A DNA stretch of 64,000 nt from Rheum nobile (lineage: Eukaryota; Streptophyta; Magnoliopsida; Caryophyllales; Polygonaceae): positions 1,224,501 through 1,288,500 of the forward strand of contig WOAB01000055.1 in assembly GCA_027886185.1 (NCBI GenBank), in the 5' to 3' direction. Both the position numbers and the translations under genes were made by a program. Positions 42,557 to 53,246 of the stretch are shown piece by piece. Within the stretch, counting starts at the first letter, position 1. Every line of letters starts with the position of its first letter. The notes under the pieces were generated by a model. It ran no database searches. It saw only the letters and a program-made list of their open reading frames with translations, and was not told the origin of the DNA.

Positions 42557-44647
42557 ATGGTGAACCCAAGAAGCACGAGGAACTCGATTCGAGCCGGTGC
42601 TGGGACTAGCCAAGATCCCAGGCCAGCAGGAAGAGGTGTTCAGGATGAGCACGAGTCAGAGTCTCACGTCCAGCATAGGCGCGAAGGTCAAGATCAGACC
42701 CAAGCGCCGGCGCTGTTTGATGCCGCAGCTGTTGAGGCAATTCATGGGATTGTGATGCAGGCAATTGCAGACGTATTGAGACCCAGTGCGCCTCAAGCGC
42801 AAGAAGTGCCTACCCACCCAGCGGTTCCTGATGTTGTGGAACCCAGAAACCCTATGGTTCAGGAGAATGCCGTCAGGGCTAGAGACAGCTATGGTCGCGC
42901 TCTTAAGACCATCACTTCCATGAAGCCCGATTGCTATAACAGGAAAGGGGAGCCAGTAGCAGTGACTCATTGGTTCTCCCATATGGAGAGGCTGTTTCGG
43001 AACGTAGAGTGTACTGAGGCCGAGAAGGTCCATATCGCTTCTCTTCAGCTGAAGGAGGAGGCTAGCGAGTGGTGGGAGAACACAGGTTTGGCTGAGAGCC
43101 CAGTGTTGACTTGGTCGATGTTCAAGACCAAGATGGTTGATCGCTTTTTCTCTCGTGCTATAAGAGAGGAGAAACATAAAGAGTTCTTGTACCCAAAGAC
43201 GGATGTTCTGAAAGTGACCGAGTTGGCGTCTAAGTTCAATCATCTTTTATAGTACGCCACTGCCGAGATCACCAGCGAGGCCCAAAAGATCTGGTACTTC
43301 CACGAGTGGATGAGCCCGGATATCAAGCCGTTAATGGTGCACCACACATGCTCTACCTTGGAGCAGTATGTGGATTGTGCCTATAAGCTGGAGGTAACTC
43401 TAGAGGAGTCGACCAAAAGGCGCAACCGACAGAAGTCGATGCAGAACCAGAACCAGGGAGGTGGTTTTAAGCGCCCTGTGCCACCGTCTAACTTTGCCAA
43501 GTCCGGCCGAGCTAAGACGGAGATGACGCAAGGAGGATCGACTCAGCAGTCAGGGCAGACCCGGAGTTCAGTTCAGTGTTATAACTGTGGTACGGCTGGG
43601 CACAAGAGCAATGAGTGTCAGAAGGAGAAAAGGTCGTGCTTTGGGTGTGGACGTGATGGTCATCTGCAGAAGTTCTGCAAGCAGGGGAAGCAGAAGGGAG
43701 TAGAGTCGCAACAAGGGTCAGTTCATCAGAGCAACCGACCTAGGTTCAAGCCTGTCGAGACTCCTAGCCCTTCAGTGCAGACGACTGCTCAGAACAGGGG
43801 AAAGGCCCCAGCTGTTTCTGGAAGTCAGGGCCAACGCTTGTACGAGATGCGTGAAGCAGATGGACCCAATGCTCCAATTGCTCAAGGTACTCTATACCTT
43901 CACTCTACTTCAGTGTGCATTCTGTTTGATTCTGGTGCTACACATTCCTTTATTTCAGATAGCTGTGTTAGCAAGTTAGACTTAGTGTGCAACGATTCGT
44001 GCAACCCTTTCGTCGTTAATCTTCCTAATGGAGAACGTTTGGTGGGAACCAAGCATCTGTCCGACTTTCCGATTACCATTCAGGGTAATGAATTCGAGGA
44101 AGATCTAATCTGTATAGCCATGGCACCATACGACATTATCCTCGGTATGGATTGGCTGACGCGTCACAAGGCGGTGATCGACTTCAGTTCAAGAACGGTG
44201 ACGGTGTCATCTGGAGGCCAGTTCATGTGCAAGTTCAAAGGTCGAAATGACGCTGATAACGGCAAGCTGATCAATGCGATGGCTGCGTTTAAGCTACTAC
44301 GACAAGGATGTGTCGGGTACCTTTGCTACTTGGATTCGCCTGCGAAGGATGGACCTGAGGTTCTTGATATTCCTGTAGTTAGGGAGTTTTCGGATGTCTT
44401 TCCGGAAGAAATTCCTGGATTACCCCCGAACCGTGACGTAGAGTTTTCAATTGATCTTGAGCTTGGTACGGCGCCGATTTCCAAATCACCGTATCGGATG
44501 GCTCCAGCTGAGATGCAAGAATTGAAGAATCAACTTGAAGATCTTCTTGACAAAGGTTATGTCAGGCCGAGTGCATCCTCGTGGGGTGCTCCGGTATTGT
44601 TCGTCAAAAAGAAGGACGGATCGTTCCGACTTTGTATCGACTACCGA
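42557..44647 (+). pseudogene. element C gag-pol, 5' portion: gag, protease, start of RT
   Basis: ATG 42557 opens MVNPRSTRNSIRAGAG. The gag core reads THWFSHMERLFRNVEC and ASEWWENTG. A TAG at 43250 replaces a codon that is Gln in element D. Two zinc knuckles follow, CYNCGTAGHKSNEC and CFGCGRDGHLQKFC (about 43578-43680), then protease LFDSGATHSF (about 43925) and the RT start (DLLDKGYVRPSAS, KKKDGSFRLCIDYR). Here D is inserted after the target ACCGA. The frame is otherwise open. Confidence 0.92.
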
Positions 44648-47062
44648 TGTGATACCCCGTATTTTTGTAAGGTTATTTTGGGAATTATGGAATTTTCCCG
44701 AGTACCCGTTGCGTACGTCGGATTTAATACAGAGAGTTTGAGACATTCTGTAATGTGCTCTATTTCTGTAATATTTTTCTCAGTGAAATAATATACAGAC
44801 AAGGTGCCTTGAATTTTAAATTGTCGTTCGCGTACGATAATTTTTATCCCGGTTTATCGTCAAGCTCGTTCAAAGCCGAATGGGCGGGAAAAGGGGGAAA
44901 CGGCGACCGCCGTTCAGAAACGGCGACCGCCGTGGTTGGGCCCGAAGAGTCAACGTGTCAGCTTCTAGCTGGCCGCGACAGGCCTAGCAACGGCGACCGC
45001 CGCATTTACGGCGACCGCCGCAGGCAAAATTACGGCGACCGCCGTGATTGTCCAGTGGGCATTGCCCGCCGGTCGCCGGCGGCGTTCGAGGCGCGCCGTT
45101 GCGTCGGTTGCCGCGTCTGAGGGTTTGCAGATCACTCCTTGGGGTTTGCCTATAAATAGACGAGCTTGGGCATGGATTTTGGGTCATCTACAACCCCGAA
45201 TCGCTGCCAAAACTCTCCCTCAAAGTGAGTTGTGTTTTCGTCGGTTTTCTTATGCTCGCCGGAGGTGTCGTGGTGTGTTTCCAGAGTGCCTTTGTGAAGC
45301 TTTTGGTTAGCCTTGGAGGTTAGAAGCCAAAGCAAGTCGAAGGAGGCCGAACCGCTCGTGTTTTGGGGTGAGTTTCCTCTCGTTTCAGTCGGCCGTGTTC
45401 TTAACGGCGACCGCCGTGTTCTTCACGGCGACCGCCGTGATGAATACGGCGACCGCCGCCAAGAACGGCGACCGTTGCCAGTGCCCAGAATGCCTTCGTG
45501 GCTTTGGCTTGGTCGGTTGTCGTCGTGGCGTCTTTCCTTTCGTGTTCTTTCGCCGTGTTTAGATTCGTACTGTTTATGTCGGATCTAACTTAGGGTTCCT
45601 TTTATGGGTCGACTCGAAGGTTGTTGTGCTGTCGGAACTATACCGTGTCGAGCCCGGAATCCAGTGACGTCTTTAGACTATTCTGTGGAGTAAGGCAAGT
45701 GGCGGTTTGCTCTTGCTCATTCGTTCCATATTTACATTAATTATCAGTAGTTTATCTGAGTAATTAATTTGGAATGAATATTCTGTTTGTCTGGAAACGG
45801 TTTTGATAAACTGTTTTGAAAATCATATAATAGGTTGTATATCTGTTAGAACAACGCTATTATCTGTGATCGCCTTTCGGGCCTTTATGTGGATTTATCC
45901 TGTAACTGTTGTGGTGCTATAACTGTTTAGTTAGCACTGTTAGATAGGAACGTTACTCGGACTCTATCCAGTCGTTTCTTTATAATCTGGTATCGGGATG
46001 GCTCGTCCCCATCTGGTACTATTCTATGATCATGATCGGTCTCTTACACATGTGTGTAGAGACAGGACACTTAGCTGGTGTCACAAACCTTTCGGTATAC
46101 GTCACTCTCGACGAAACGTATACTAAGATGTGTCGTCCCATTGGTGGGGTACACATGTAAAAGTCTATAACGTGATGTGTGTTTTTGAAACATAAATCAG
46201 ATAAGTGCTACCTTGACGCACATAATTAATACACCTTGGGCGAGTAGTGCAGCTAAGTTCAGTGCAGCTAGGAAAACTCGTCTTGACTTGAATGTAGTAC
46301 GTTCTCTTTCCAATTTGGATTCACTGTAGGCGATGAGGTTGGTCGTGAACCGAAGCATCTCAGTCAGTTTTAAATCATTGTTGTATGATTCTATAATATT
46401 CCAGATTTGTCATTCTTACTTAAAGACTCATTTCAGTTGGAGTCTTCTTTCGAGTCGATTTCTGTGAAGATTCAGTCTTCCAGAATCTTCTCTTGTGCAT
46501 ACCTCTTGTTTATTCCAGTAGGAATATGATGGTTGACTACCGTTATCGGTTATTATCCGAGAAACGATGAGTCTAATCTAATATGACTGCTTCGAACCAG
46601 TCTGCTTTATACCCTTGCTAGTCTATTCATTTAGACTAACCAACCAATATTTTCCCTTGCATGGTTGGCTGGTGTCATCCGTTCGATTCAGCACATCAGT
46701 TAAGAAGTAGCTCAGAAGATTAGAAGGACTATGGAGTCGGCGGTGGTTTTTGAATGTTTTAATTATTTCTTTAATCAGGTTATGATCCTTTGGACAATAA
46801 CTCCGATTGTAAAATACTTTCTTAGTCTTCCGTTGTGTTTGGTTTAAACTATGTTTTGACCTATTCGGGATTGGGTTATAATCCCGTAACTCTTATTTCC
46901 TTGACAATGTTATGTTTTGGAATTTAATGCTTGATCATTGTGTATCAATTGCATTTCATAAATTGTGTTTAATTGGCAAAGCCTTGGGTGATCTCGGTAA
47001 GGAACACTGGGGTCACTGGCGGTAATACCTTTCCAAAAGGGTTAAGTTTTAGGGATGTTACA
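44648..47062 (+). repeat. element D 5' LTR
   Basis: 2415 bp, starts TGTGATACCCCGTATTTTTG and ends GGGATGTTACA. A TATA box TATAAATAGA lies at 45151-45160. Eight exact CGGCGACCGCCG palindromes lie around it: five upstream (44901-45044), three downstream (45405-45458). Confidence 0.93.
44901..45458 (+). promoter_or_regulatory. palindrome array CGGCGACCGCCG around the LTR promoter
   Basis: Exact cores start at 44901, 44921, 44991, 45009, 45033, 45405, 45426 and 45447, on both sides of the TATA box. CGGCG and CGCCG are reverse complements separated by AC, so each is a near-perfect hairpin or dyad. The other three LTRs of C and D keep the clusters with altered copy number. Function is unknown: transcription-factor sites, a CG-methylation platform or an RNA structure are possible. 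Confidence 0.7.
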
Positions 47063-47066
47063 GTTG

Positions 47067-47079
47067 TGGTATCAGAGCC
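47067..47079 (+). promoter_or_regulatory. element D primer-binding site, initiator Met-tRNA
   Basis: TGGTATCAGAGCC, five bases after the 5' LTR, with the same spacing as in element C. Confidence 0.93.
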
Positions 47080-47272
47080 AAAGGTTTTAAAACGGGTTTG
47101 GAATTTTTATAAACCATTTATTCATTTTCAAAATGCTTTAAAGAGGGCTCTGAATTTTCATTATAAAAAGAATTTAAAAACACCGTTCATAGTCGTGTCT
47201 TCTTTATAGTCTGATATAGTAAGCTTGCTTCTATGTCTAGAAAGACTAATTCATTCCTTATTGTTTGATAGG

Positions 47273-48199
47273 ATGGGTGTCTGCTTTTCTATTGGTAGGG
47301 GGTCGGAAGACGCCAAGTCGGATCAGCCGAGGCTAGATTTTCCGTTACCTCAGCGATGTTTCGAGGTTGGAGGCCCGAGTAGCCCACCCGAAGACGTCAA
47401 GCACGTTCTCCCCGAGTCGGTTGTCCTTGTAGCCAGGAATGCTATGGTCCCTAGACCTGCACCTGTGCCGCCACCAAGGGTGGAGGGAGTACAGGAATGG
47501 AAGCAGGAAGACGAGTTGTCAAGGTATGAACAAGGGGTTTACCAAGACGACTTTCTACTGGGACCAATTCCCGAGGAGATTGAGTGCGAGGAGGAGGAAG
47601 AGGAGATGCTTGAGCAAGATCCTGTCGAGGACAAGGATATGATCGAGGATGATTCTGAGGATGAGGATCCCATCGAGGATGATCCCGAGGATGAGGATCC
47701 CATCGAGGATGATCCCGAGGATGAGGATCCCATAGAGGATGATCCAGAAGAGGATCCAGAGTTGGACCTTGGAGGGCAGAATCAGGAGCCCGGTACAGAA
47801 TTGTCACCAGTGTCAGAGTACGCACCCATGTCAGAAGCTGATTGAGAGGCACTGTATACCGAGTACGGTATTGGGAGAAGTGACAGGGAATCTCAGCCTA
47901 TCCCTACTCCAAGGAGATGGAGGTCGGAATCCGAGCTGCAGGAGATTCTCCGCCAGAGCGAGGTAATCTCCGCAGAACAGCAGCGTCAGAGGGATGAGTT
48001 GACCGCCAGTACTCAGAGGAGGGCTGGAATAGGAGGACCAGTCATGGACGACCCATACTTTACCATGACTGAGCTAGGACTATGTGCTTCAGGGTCAAGC
48101 AGGGTGCAAAACCCATCGCCAGAGCTCGATGGTGAGCCTAGCCCGAAGAGACCATGCACGAGTAGCCAGTCGTATGGGAGACATTTTGGAACGCCTTGA
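47273..48199 (+). pseudogene. element D accessory ORF1, one nonsense codon
   Basis: ATG 47273 opens MGVCFSIGRGSEDAK, keeping Gly2, Cys4 and Ser6 of element C's ORF1. The shared core FEVGGPSSP...PESVVLV follows, then an acidic region with a 10-residue tandem repeat DEDPIEDDPE (three perfect units, about 47660-47750). A TGA at about 47843 stops it after 190 residues. The frame then resumes with the same Pro/Ser-rich C-terminus as C (SESELQEILRQSEV, PSPKRPCTS) to 48199. C has TGG at the stop position, so this is a G-to-A change. Confidence 0.85.
47660..47750 (+). repeat. 30-bp in-frame minisatellite in ORF1 of element D
   Basis: Three units of 30 bp (core GATGAGGATCCCATCGAGGA) encode DEDPIEDDPE. 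Element C has a different arrangement of the same acidic repeat, so the array varies between copies. Confidence 0.85.
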
Positions 48200-48488
48200 G
48201 GAGGAGTGGCGTTGCCTATCGTAGTAGTTCGTTTCTTAGTATTCCAAGTTGTACTTTGTGTAATATTTCAGTATTGCGGCAAGTACTCTGAGAAACACTT
48301 ATATCTTCGAGCAGCATTGTCCTAGCGCTCGAATGATAAACTTATGTGTAACTTGTGTAAGAATTCGAAGGTTCATCTATAAAATACCAAGTTGATCTAT
48401 TATGAGTAATTTATTTACGTTGGTATATTGCATAAGTATATTGCATAATATTAATGTATTGAATGCTTGGAATTTGATCGGTAAATAG

Positions 48489-51400
48489 ATGGTGAACCCA
48501 AGAAGCACGAGGAATTCGACTCGAGCCGGTGCTGGGACTAGCCAAAACCCCAGACCAGCAGGAAGAGGTGTTCAGGATGAACACGAGTCTGAGTCTCGCG
48601 TCCAGCAGAGGCGTGAAGGTCAGGATCAGACCCAAACGCCGATGCTGTTTGACGCTGCAGCTGTTGAGGCAATCTGTGGGATCGTGATGTAGGCTATTAC
48701 AGATGTCTTGAGACCAAGTGCGCCTCAAGCACAAGAAGTGCCTATTCATGCAGCGGTTCCTGATATTGTGGAACCCAGAAACCCTGTGATTCAGGAGACT
48801 GCCGTTAGGACGAGGGACAGCTATAGTCGCGCTCTTAAGACCATTACTTCCATGAGACCCGACTGCTATAACGGGAAATGGGAGCCAGTGGCAGTGACTC
48901 ATTGGTTCTCCCATATGGAGAGGCTGTTCAGGAACGTGGAGTGTACGGAGGCCGAAAAGGTCCATATCGCTTCTCTTCAGCTGAAGGAGGAGGCTAGCGA
49001 GTGGTGGGAGAGCACTGGTTTGGTTGAGAGCCTAGTGTTGACTTGGTCGATGTTCAAGACCAAGATGGTTGATCGCTTTTTTTCTCACGCTATGAGAGAG
49101 GAGAAGCATAAAGAGTTCTTGTACCCTCAGACTGATGGTCTGAGAGTGACCGAGTTGGCATCTAAGTTCAACCATCTTCTACAGTACGCCACTACCGAGA
49201 TCACCAGCGAGGCTCAAAAGATCTGGTACTTCCACGAGTGGATGAACCCGGATATCAAGTCATTAATGGTGCACCACACATGCTCTACCTTGGAGCAGTA
49301 TGTGGATTGTGCCTATAAGCTGGAGGTAACTCTCGAGGAGTCGACCAAGAGGCACAACCGACAGAAGTCGATGCAGAATCAGAACCAGGGAGGTGGTTTT
49401 AAGCGCCCTGCGCCACCGTCTAACTTCGCCAAATCCGGCAGAGCTAAGACGGAGATGACGCAAGGAGGATCGACTCAGCAGTCAGGGCAGACCAGGAGTA
49501 CAGTTCAGTGTTATAACTGCGGTACTGCTGGGCACAAGAGTACTGAGTGTCGGAAGGAGAGGAGGCCATGCTTTGGGTGTGGACGTGATGGTCATCTGCA
49601 AAAGTTCTGCAAGCAGGGGAAGCAGAAGGGAGTAGAGTCGCAGCAAGGGTCAATTCATCAGAGCAACCGACCAAGGTTTAAGCCTGCCGAGACTCCTAGC
49701 CCTTCAGTGCAGACGACTGCTCAGAACAGGGGAAAGGCCCCAGCTGTTTCTGGAAGTCAGGGACAACGCTTGTACGAGATGCGTGAGGCAGATGGACCCA
49801 ATGCTCCGATTGCTCAAGGTACTATATACCTTCACTCTACTTCAGTGTGCATTCTGTTTGATTCTGGTGCTACGCATTCCTTTATTTCGGATAGCTGTGT
49901 TAGCAAGTTAGACTTAGTGTGCAACGATTCGTGCGACCCTTTCGTCGTTAATCTTCCTAATGGAGAACATTTGGTGGGAACCAAGCATTTGTCCGACTTT
50001 CCGATTACCATTCAGGGTAAGGAATTCGAGGCAGATTTAATATGCATAGCCATGGCTCCATACGACATTATCCTCGGTATGGATTGGCTAACGCGTCACA
50101 AGGCGGTGATCGACTTCAGTTCAAGAACGGTGACGGTGTCATCCGGGGGCCAATTCGTGTGCAAGTTCAAAGGTCGAAATGACGCTGATAACGGCAAGCT
50201 GATCAATGCGATGGCTGCGTTTAAGCTACTACGACAAGGATGTGTCGGGTACCTTTGCTACTTGGATTCACCTGAGAAGGATGAACCTGAGGTTCTTGAT
50301 ATTCCTGTAGTTAGTGAATTTTCGGATGTCTTTCCGGAAGAAATTCCAGGATTACCCCCAAATCGTGACGTAGAGTTTTCAATTGATCTCGAGCCTGGTA
50401 CGGCGCCGATTTCCAAATCCCCGTATGGGATGGCTCTAGCTGAGATGCAAGAGTTGAAGAATCAACTTGAAGATCTTCTTGACAAAGGTTATGTCAGGCC
50501 GAGTGCATCGCCGTGGGGTGCTCCGGTATTATTCGTCAAAAAGAAGGACGGATCGTTCCGACTTTGTATCGACTACCGAGAGTTGAATAAGGTGAAGATC
50601 AAGAACAAGTATCCTTTGCCTAGGATTGATGACTTGTTGGACCAATTGCAGGGAGCAAATGTTTTCTCCAAGATCGACTTAAGATCTGGATATCATCAAC
50701 TCAGGATTCGGGAGCAGGACATTCCTAGAACTGCGTTTAGGACCAGATATGGTCATTACGAGTTCGTAGTGATGCCTTTTGGGCTTACAAATGCTCCAGC
50801 TGTCTTTATGGATTTGATGAACCGATGTTTTCACCAGTACTTGGATAAGTTCGTGGTGGTTTTCATCGACGACATCTTGATCTACTCTCCGAATGAAGAA
50901 GTCCACGAGGAACATCTACGGATTTCCTTGTCGATCCTTAGACAACATCAGCTTTATGCTAAACTGTCTAAGTGTGAATTCTGGATAAAGGAAGTGGCCT
51001 TCTTAGGCCACGTGATCAATAAAAATGGGGTTATGGTTGATCCCCAAAAGATTGAAGCGGTGGCTAATTGGACACAGCCCTAGAATGTGAAGGAGGTGCG
51101 CAGTTTTCTTGGACTTGCCGGGTATTATAGAAGGTTTGTAGAATGATTTTCAAAGATCGCTCTACCTATGACCAATCTACTCCGCAAGGTCCACAAGAAG
51201 TTTGTCTGGAATGACAAGTGCGAGGTCAGTTTCCAGGAGTTGAAGCGACGGTTGACCTCGGCACCCGTGTTAGCACTCTCAGAAGGGAATGACGATTATG
51301 TGGTCTATAGTGATGCTTCCAAGTGTGGCCTTGGTTGTGTTTTGATGCAAAGGGGCAGAGTCATTGCTTACGCATCTAGACAACTCAAGACTTACGAAAA

Positions 51401-53210
51401 AAACTATCCGACCCATGATCTTGAGTTAGCAGCGGTTGTCTTTGCGCTGAAGATTTGGAGGCATTACCTCTATGGTATAAGATGCCAAGTCTTCACTGAC
51501 CACAAAAGTCTCAAGTATATATTTACTCAGAAGGAGTTAAATATGAGACAACGCCGCTGGCTAGAGTTGCTCAAGGACTACGACATGGAGTTGTTGTATC
51601 ATCCGGGCAAGGCTAATGTAGTAGCTGATGCACTAAGCCGGAAGACAACGCACGAGACTGTAGTTGCTCTACTTACTGTTCAAACCAAGCTAAACAAAGA
51701 GCCATGCGACATCGAAGTCTTGTATGACCAGCGTAGAGGGTACCTGAGTATGATAGAGATTCAGGCTACACTGCTGGATCAAATCAAAGAAAAGCAAGTC
51801 GATGACATCATCTTGGTAAAGTTAAGCAGTGAAGTGATGGATGGGAAAGCTCCCAGTTTTGTGGTTCAGGATGATGGATCACTTTGGTTTCAGGATCGGA
51901 TCTGTGTGCCTGACACAGAAGGTCTTCGACAGTTGGTGATGAGAGAAGCTCATTCATCTGCTTATTCTGTGCATCCTGGCTCTAGCAAGATGTACAAGGA
52001 TCTCAGGAAGAAGTTTTGGTGGCCAAACATGAAGTGGGACGTAGCAAACTTTGTGGCAAAGTGCTTAACTTGTCAAAAAGTCAAGATCGAACACCGTAGA
52101 CCAGGTGGTGAGATGCTACCTCTCCCCGTGCCAGAATGAAAATGGGAGGACATTTCCATGGACTTCGTCACTGGGCTACCCAAGACTCGAAGTCAGAGAG
52201 ATGCTATCTGGGTAATTGTGGATAGGCTTACGAAGAGTGTTCATTTCATAGCCATCAAGACCACATGGGAAACCCAGAAGCTAGCCGAAGTTTACCAGAA
52301 GGAGATTGTCCGCTTACATGGCATTCCTAAGATCATTGTATCGGACCGAGATGGCCGTTTCATGTCAAGATTCTGGAAGGAACTTCATAAGGCTATGGGA
52401 ACCGAGTTGAGGTTCAGTACATCGTTTCATCCTCAGACAGATGGCCAGTCTGAAAGGACCATCCAGACTCTGGAGGATATGCTTAGAGCTTGTGTGCTCG
52501 ATCGTCCGACTAGCTGGGAGGACAACTTGAGTCTGATTGAGTTCACGTACAACAATAGCTGGCATGCTACAATCAAGATGGCTCCGTTTGAAGCTTTGTA
52601 TGGTCGCAGATGCAGATCTCCGATTTGTTGGGACGATAATGCCGACAAAATTCTGCTTGGACCAGAGTTGGTCGAAAGGACGGCTTCAGACATTGCTTTG
52701 ATCAGACAAAGAATGTTGACCGCTCAGAGTCGACAGAAGTCCTACGCAGATCGGAAGCGCAGGACTGTCGAGTTCAAGGTCGGTGACAAGGTTTTTGTCA
52801 AGGTATCGCCATCCAAAGGAGTTTTCAGATTTGGTAAGCGTGGGAAGCTTAACCCTCGCTACGTGGGACCATTCGAGATTTTGGATAGAGTGGGATCTCT
52901 AGCGTACCATTTGGCGTTGCCACCATCGGCTCACCCAGTGCATAATGTGTTCCACGTGTCTTTACTCAGAAAGTATGTGCCAGATGAGTCTCATGTGCTT
53001 AGTTATGAGGACATCGAGATTCAAGCTAATGGTACTTATGAAGAGTTGCCCGTGCGCATTTTGGAGCGTCGGGAGAAGCATTTGCTTAACAAGATCGTAC
53101 CTTTGGTACGAGTGCTGTGGTCCAAGTCAGGGACCGAAGAAGTTACTTGGGAGACGTGGGAAACCGAGTCAGATATGCTCAGGCGTTTTCCCCAGTTATT
53201 CTCGACCTAA
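48489..53210 (+). pseudogene. element D gag-pol polyprotein with four nonsense codons
   Basis: One frame from ATG 48489 to TAA 53208-53210, broken by TAG 48690, TAG 51081, TGA about 51144 and TGA 52137. Gag has two zinc knuckles (CYNCGTAGHKSTEC, CFGCGRDGHLQKFC; about 49510-49615). Protease LFDSGATHSF is near 49856. RT carries SKIDLRSGYHQL and FIDDILIYS (about 50860), and RNase H reads VVYSDASKCGLGC. Integrase has an HHCC finger (HPGSSKMYK, CLTCQKVK) and the catalytic segments MDFVTGLPK, VSDRDGRF and DGQSERTIQ. The C-terminus VPLVRVLWSKSGTEEVTWE resembles a group II chromodomain, thought to guide integration into heterochromatin. Three stops are transitions relative to C; the TGA near 51144 requires a transversion from GGA. 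Confidence 0.93.
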
Positions 53211-53246
53211 GTTTCGGGGTCGAAACTTCTTGTAAGGGGAAGGAGA

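Noticed and set aside
44648..47062. Element D's LTRs as tandem LTRs of element C produced by recombination
   Set aside because: The ACCGA duplication, a full D interior between the LTRs and exact rejoining of C's RT frame show an independent insertion.
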